Shown: one piece after another, positions 61,527 through 64,000 of the stretch | How positions within the stretch are numbered: position 1 is the stretch's first letter | How the letters are laid out: every line of letters starts with the position of its first letter | Source: Variovorax sp. V93 | GTDB lineage: Bacteria > Pseudomonadota > Gammaproteobacteria > Burkholderiales > Burkholderiaceae_C | Direction: 5' to 3' | Assembly (NCBI RefSeq): GCF_041154485.1 | Contig: NZ_AP028669.1 | Location: 682,001-746,000 of the forward strand | DNA length: 64,000 nucleotides | Program-made: the position numbers and the translations under genes | Notes under the pieces: model-generated | What the model was told of the DNA's origin: nothing | Databases searched by the model: none | What the model saw: the letters and a program-made list of their open reading frames with translations, nothing else

Positions 61527-63452
61527 ATGGCAGATCACGGCGCTGGGAGTGCACCCCTGAACCAACGCACTCTGACCGACGCCGATTTCAGGCTGATGGT
61601 CGATTCGGTCACCGACTACGCCATCATCGTCCTCGATCCTGGCGGCATCGTCATCAGCTGGAACGAGGGCGCCCGCAAGCTCAAGGGATACGACGCTCCC
61701 GAAATCCTGGGGCGGCACTTCTCGCTTTTCTATCCGACCGAGCTGCTCGAGCAGAACCGGCCGGAACACGCACTCGAAACGGCACGCCGCGATGGCCGCA
61801 TGGAGGAAGAAGGCTGGCGCCTGCGCAGCGACGGCACGCGCTTCTGGGCCAGCGTGGTCATCACGCGGATCACCGGCTCGGGCGGAGAAACCCGCGGCTT
61901 TTCGCTGATCACGAGGGACCGCAGCGAGAACCGCCGCCAGGACGAGATGCTGCGCATGAGCGAGGAGCGCTTCCGGCTGCTGGTCGAGGGCGTGAAGGAC
62001 TATGCGATCTTCATGCTCGACCCGGGCGGCCACATCGTGAGCTGGAATCTCGGCGCGCAGAAGAACAAGGGCTACGAGGCCTCGGAAATCATCGGACAGC
62101 ATTTCTCCAGGTTCTATCCGCCAGAGGTCGCTGCCAGCGGCTGGCCCGAACAGGAACTGCGCAATGCGCTGCGCGACGGGCGCTTCGAGGACGAGGGCTG
62201 GCGCATCCGCAAGGACGGCAGCCGGTTCTGGGCCAGCGTGGTGATCACCGCGCTGCACGATGCCACCGGCAGGCACCGCGGCTTTGCCAAGGTCACGCGC
62301 GACCTCACGGAGCGCCGCCGCGTGACCGCGCTGGAGGACGAAGGGCGCCGCGTGACGAACTTCCTTGCGATGCTCGGGCACGAACTGCGCAATCCGCTGG
62401 CGCCGATCTCCAACGCGCTCGAGCTCCTCAAGCGGGAGAAGACGGAGTCGGCCGCGGTCGTGCACACCCGCGACATCATCGGCCGGCAGCTGCGCCAGAT
62501 GACCCGGCTGGTGGACGACCTGCTCGACGTCGGCCGCATCACGAGCGGCAAGATCCAGCTCGAGAACAAGCCGGTCCGGCTGCGCGATGCCATCGCCGAG
62601 GCCATCGAGGCGGTGCGCCCGCTGATCGACGGCAAGTCGCAGACCCTGCACCTGCAGATGCAGGATGCGGACCCCTGGATCGCGGGAGACAGCGCGCGCG
62701 TCATCCAGATCGTCAGCAACCTGGTCCACAACGCCGCAAAATTTACCGGGAACGGCGGCAACATCCACGTGTCGCTCTCGCGAAGCGCAGCGGATGCGGA
62801 CATCAGCGTGCGCGACGACGGGCCCGGCATACCGCCGCAGGACCTGCAGCGGATCTTCGACCTGTTCGTGCAGGGCGAGCAAAACCTGGCCAGGACGCAG
62901 GGCGGGCTGGGCCTGGGGCTCAGCCTGGTGCAGCAGCTGACGACTCTGCATGGCGGGCGCGTCAGCGCGTTCAGCACCGGCAGGCCAGGCGAGGGCAGCG
63001 AGTTCGTGGTGCAGTTCCCGACCACCCAGGCGCCGGTCGCCATGCTCGAGGCGCAGCCGCGGCCGGTGGGCGAGCAGCGCGTGCTGGTGGTGGACGACAA
63101 CGTGGATGCGGCCGAGACCATGGCGATGCTGCTGGAGGCGCTGGGCTACAAACCCAGCGTCGTGCATGGCGGGCTGGCCGCCATCGAGGCGGTGAAGGCG
63201 CAGGACCCGGATGTGGTGCTGCTGGACATCGGCCTGCCCGACCTGAGCGGCCATGAAGTCGCGCGGCGCGTGCGCGCGGAGATGGTCAACCCCCCGCCGC
63301 TGATCGCCGTCACCGGCTACGGGCAGGCCAGCGACAGGGACACCAGCCTGGAGGCCGGCTTCCGGGCCCATCTGACGAAGCCGGTCGATGTCGACAAGCT
63401 CTCGGCGCTGCTCGAGCACCTGCTGGAGCCGCCTCGCTTCAAGGCCGCATAG
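61527..63452 (+). CDS. Soluble PAS-PAS hybrid histidine kinase with receiver domain
   Basis: A 641-residue protein with no membrane segment. Two closely similar PAS domains (about 15-125 and 145-255; repeats of ISWNEGARKLKGYDAPEILG and VSWNLGAQKNKGYEASEIIG) are followed by HisKA with His285 in LGHELRNPLAPI. The ATPase has N-box HNAAKFTG, DDGPGIPPQ and GGLGLGLSLVQ, and the C-terminal receiver has Asp567 in VVLLDIGLPD and Lys in LTKPVDVD. ATG at 61527 has GAAGGGAAAAG upstream, better than 61440. The duplicated PAS suggests sensing of a redox or light-type cofactor; output passes to an unknown partner. Confidence 0.92.
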   Translation: MADHGAGSAPLNQRTLTDADFRLMVDSVTDYAIIVLDPGGIVISWNEGARKLKGYDAPEILGRHFSLFYPTELLEQNRPEHALETARRDGRMEEEGWRLRSDGTRFWASVVITRITGSGGETRGFSLITRDRSENRRQDEMLRMSEERFRLLVEGVKDYAIFMLDPGGHIVSWNLGAQKNKGYEASEIIGQHFSRFYPPEVAASGWPEQELRNALRDGRFEDEGWRIRKDGSRFWASVVITALHDATGRHRGFAKVTRDLTERRRVTALEDEGRRVTNFLAMLGHELRNPLAPISNALELLKREKTESAAVVHTRDIIGRQLRQMTRLVDDLLDVGRITSGKIQLENKPVRLRDAIAEAIEAVRPLIDGKSQTLHLQMQDADPWIAGDSARVIQIVSNLVHNAAKFTGNGGNIHVSLSRSAADADISVRDDGPGIPPQDLQRIFDLFVQGEQNLARTQGGLGLGLSLVQQLTTLHGGRVSAFSTGRPGEGSEFVVQFPTTQAPVAMLEAQPRPVGEQRVLVVDDNVDAAETMAMLLEALGYKPSVVHGGLAAIEAVKAQDPDVVLLDIGLPDLSGHEVARRVRAEMVNPPPLIAVTGYGQASDRDTSLEAGFRAHLTKPVDVDKLSALLEHLLEPPRFKAA

Positions 63453-63477
63453 AGGCGCGTAGAGCCGTGCTGGAAAG

Positions 63478-64000
63478 CTAGGCCGGCTGCGGCGGCTCCA
63501 CCGGCAGCGCGCGCTTGTGGGCGCTCTTGCGGTGCGTGGCAAGAATGATCTCGCGCGCCGCCGCAGCCACCGGCTTGCCTTCGAGGAAATCGTCGATCTG
63601 CTCGTAGCTCACGCCGAAGGCGTCTTCGTCGGGCTTGCCCGGCACCAGCGACTCGAGGTCCGCCGTGGGCACCTTGAACACCAGCTCGTCGGGCGCGCCG
63701 AGCCGCTGCGCGAGGGCCCGCACGCGGCGCTTGTCGAGGCCGGTGAGCGGCGTCACGTCGGCCGCGCCGTCGCCGAACTTGGTGAAGAAACCCATCAGCG
63801 CCTCGGCCGCATGGTCGGTGCCGATGACGATGCCGTCGTGCGCGCCGGCCACCGCGAACTGCGCGATCATGCGCTGGCGCGCCTTGATGTTGCCGAGCAC
63901 GAAATCTTCGTGCGCCGCGTCGCGGAAGGCCAGGTCCCCCTTCTTGAGCGCCGCGAGCATGCCGTCGGCCGCGGGGCGGATGTCGACGGTGAGGATGCGG
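63478..64000 (-). CDS. nadE: NAD+ synthase (ammonia-dependent), 5' part beyond the window
   Basis: The C-terminal 174 or so codons are visible and the frame continues off the right edge. Landmarks are [77 protein letters not shown] and [16 protein letters not shown], as in the E. coli-type NadE. It converts deamido-NAD to NAD with ATP and ammonia. It is convergent with the hybrid kinase gene. Confidence 0.93.
   Translation of the reverse strand, partial: RILTVDIRPAADGMLAALKKGDLAFRDAAHEDFVLGNIKARQRMIAQFAVAGAHDGIVIGTDHAAEALMGFFTKFGDGAADVTPLTGLDKRRVRALAQRLGAPDELVFKVPTADLESLVPGKPDEDAFGVSYEQIDDFLEGKPVAAAAREIILATHRKSAHKRALPVEPPQPA

Overview
The window looks like a chromosomal segment of a high-GC betaproteobacterium of the order Burkholderiales, family Comamonadaceae, most like Variovorax. 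This rests on the GC-rich codon use, the trpE-trpG-trpD-trpC-ung neighbourhood, the tRNA-tuf-secE-nusG-rplKAJL-rpoBC order, the Bug-type solute-binding protein and the lysine/alanine-tailed HU protein. No rRNA operon, insertion sequence, prophage or CRISPR array was seen.

Layout. (1) 1-5.7 kb: a minus-strand run nitB-nitC-nitD-nitE-nitF (nitF cut by the window edge). It matches the conserved Nit1C nitrilase cluster, which has been linked to cyanide assimilation. It diverges from a MocR/GntR-aminotransferase regulator, and the intergenic region carries repeated GATCAAT-type motifs. (2) 5.7-8.3 kb: small accessory genes (crystallin-like lipoprotein, acidic disordered protein, two unknowns, a DUF2383 four-helix-bundle protein). 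(3) 8.4-16.8 kb: gph, a divergent periplasmic chalcone-isomerase-like gene, then a trp operon with a candidate attenuator leader peptide (two Trp codons). Its order is trpE, a GxxExxY protein, trpG, ltaE, a LysE-type exporter, trpD, trpC, ung. (4) 16.9-30.9 kb: the core information-processing operon, with tRNA-Tyr, -Gly and -Thr, tuf, tRNA-Trp, secE, nusG, rplK, rplA, an L10 leader, rplJ, rplL, rpoB, rpoC and a strong terminator. (5) 31-36.9 kb: LemA-like protein, rsmB, a DUF4390 protein, an NtrY-like histidine kinase, an NtrX-like regulator lacking the AAA+ domain, and tRNA-Phe. (6) 37-47.2 kb: a chemoreceptor with a CheR-tether pentapeptide, an SRPBCC protein, an alpha/beta hydrolase, a DUF427 protein, an MscS channel, an unknown protein with a PD-(D/E)XK-like signature, a Tat-exported alginate-lyase-like lipoprotein, an SMP-30 lactonase and a CBS-domain protein. 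(7) 47.2-53.8 kb: Cu+ ATPase with a MerR-type promoter, amidase, Bug-type binding protein with a divergent LysR regulator, and HU protein. (8) 53.8-63.5 kb: a second LysR regulator, then a signalling group. That group is an orphan TRAP-type binding protein translationally coupled to a PAS-GGDEF-EAL protein, a Cache-PAS-GGDEF protein, and a PAS-PAS hybrid histidine kinase. The window ends inside nadE.

Most genes form short co-directional runs with 4-bp ATGA or GTGA overlaps, implying translational coupling. The least ordinary material is the MocR-linked Nit1C cluster and its repeats, the trp leader and the foreign-looking genes inside the trp operon, the receiver-Fis regulator without an ATPase, and the coupled binding protein/c-di-GMP protein pair. 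Function calls come from reading motifs by eye; no database search was run.
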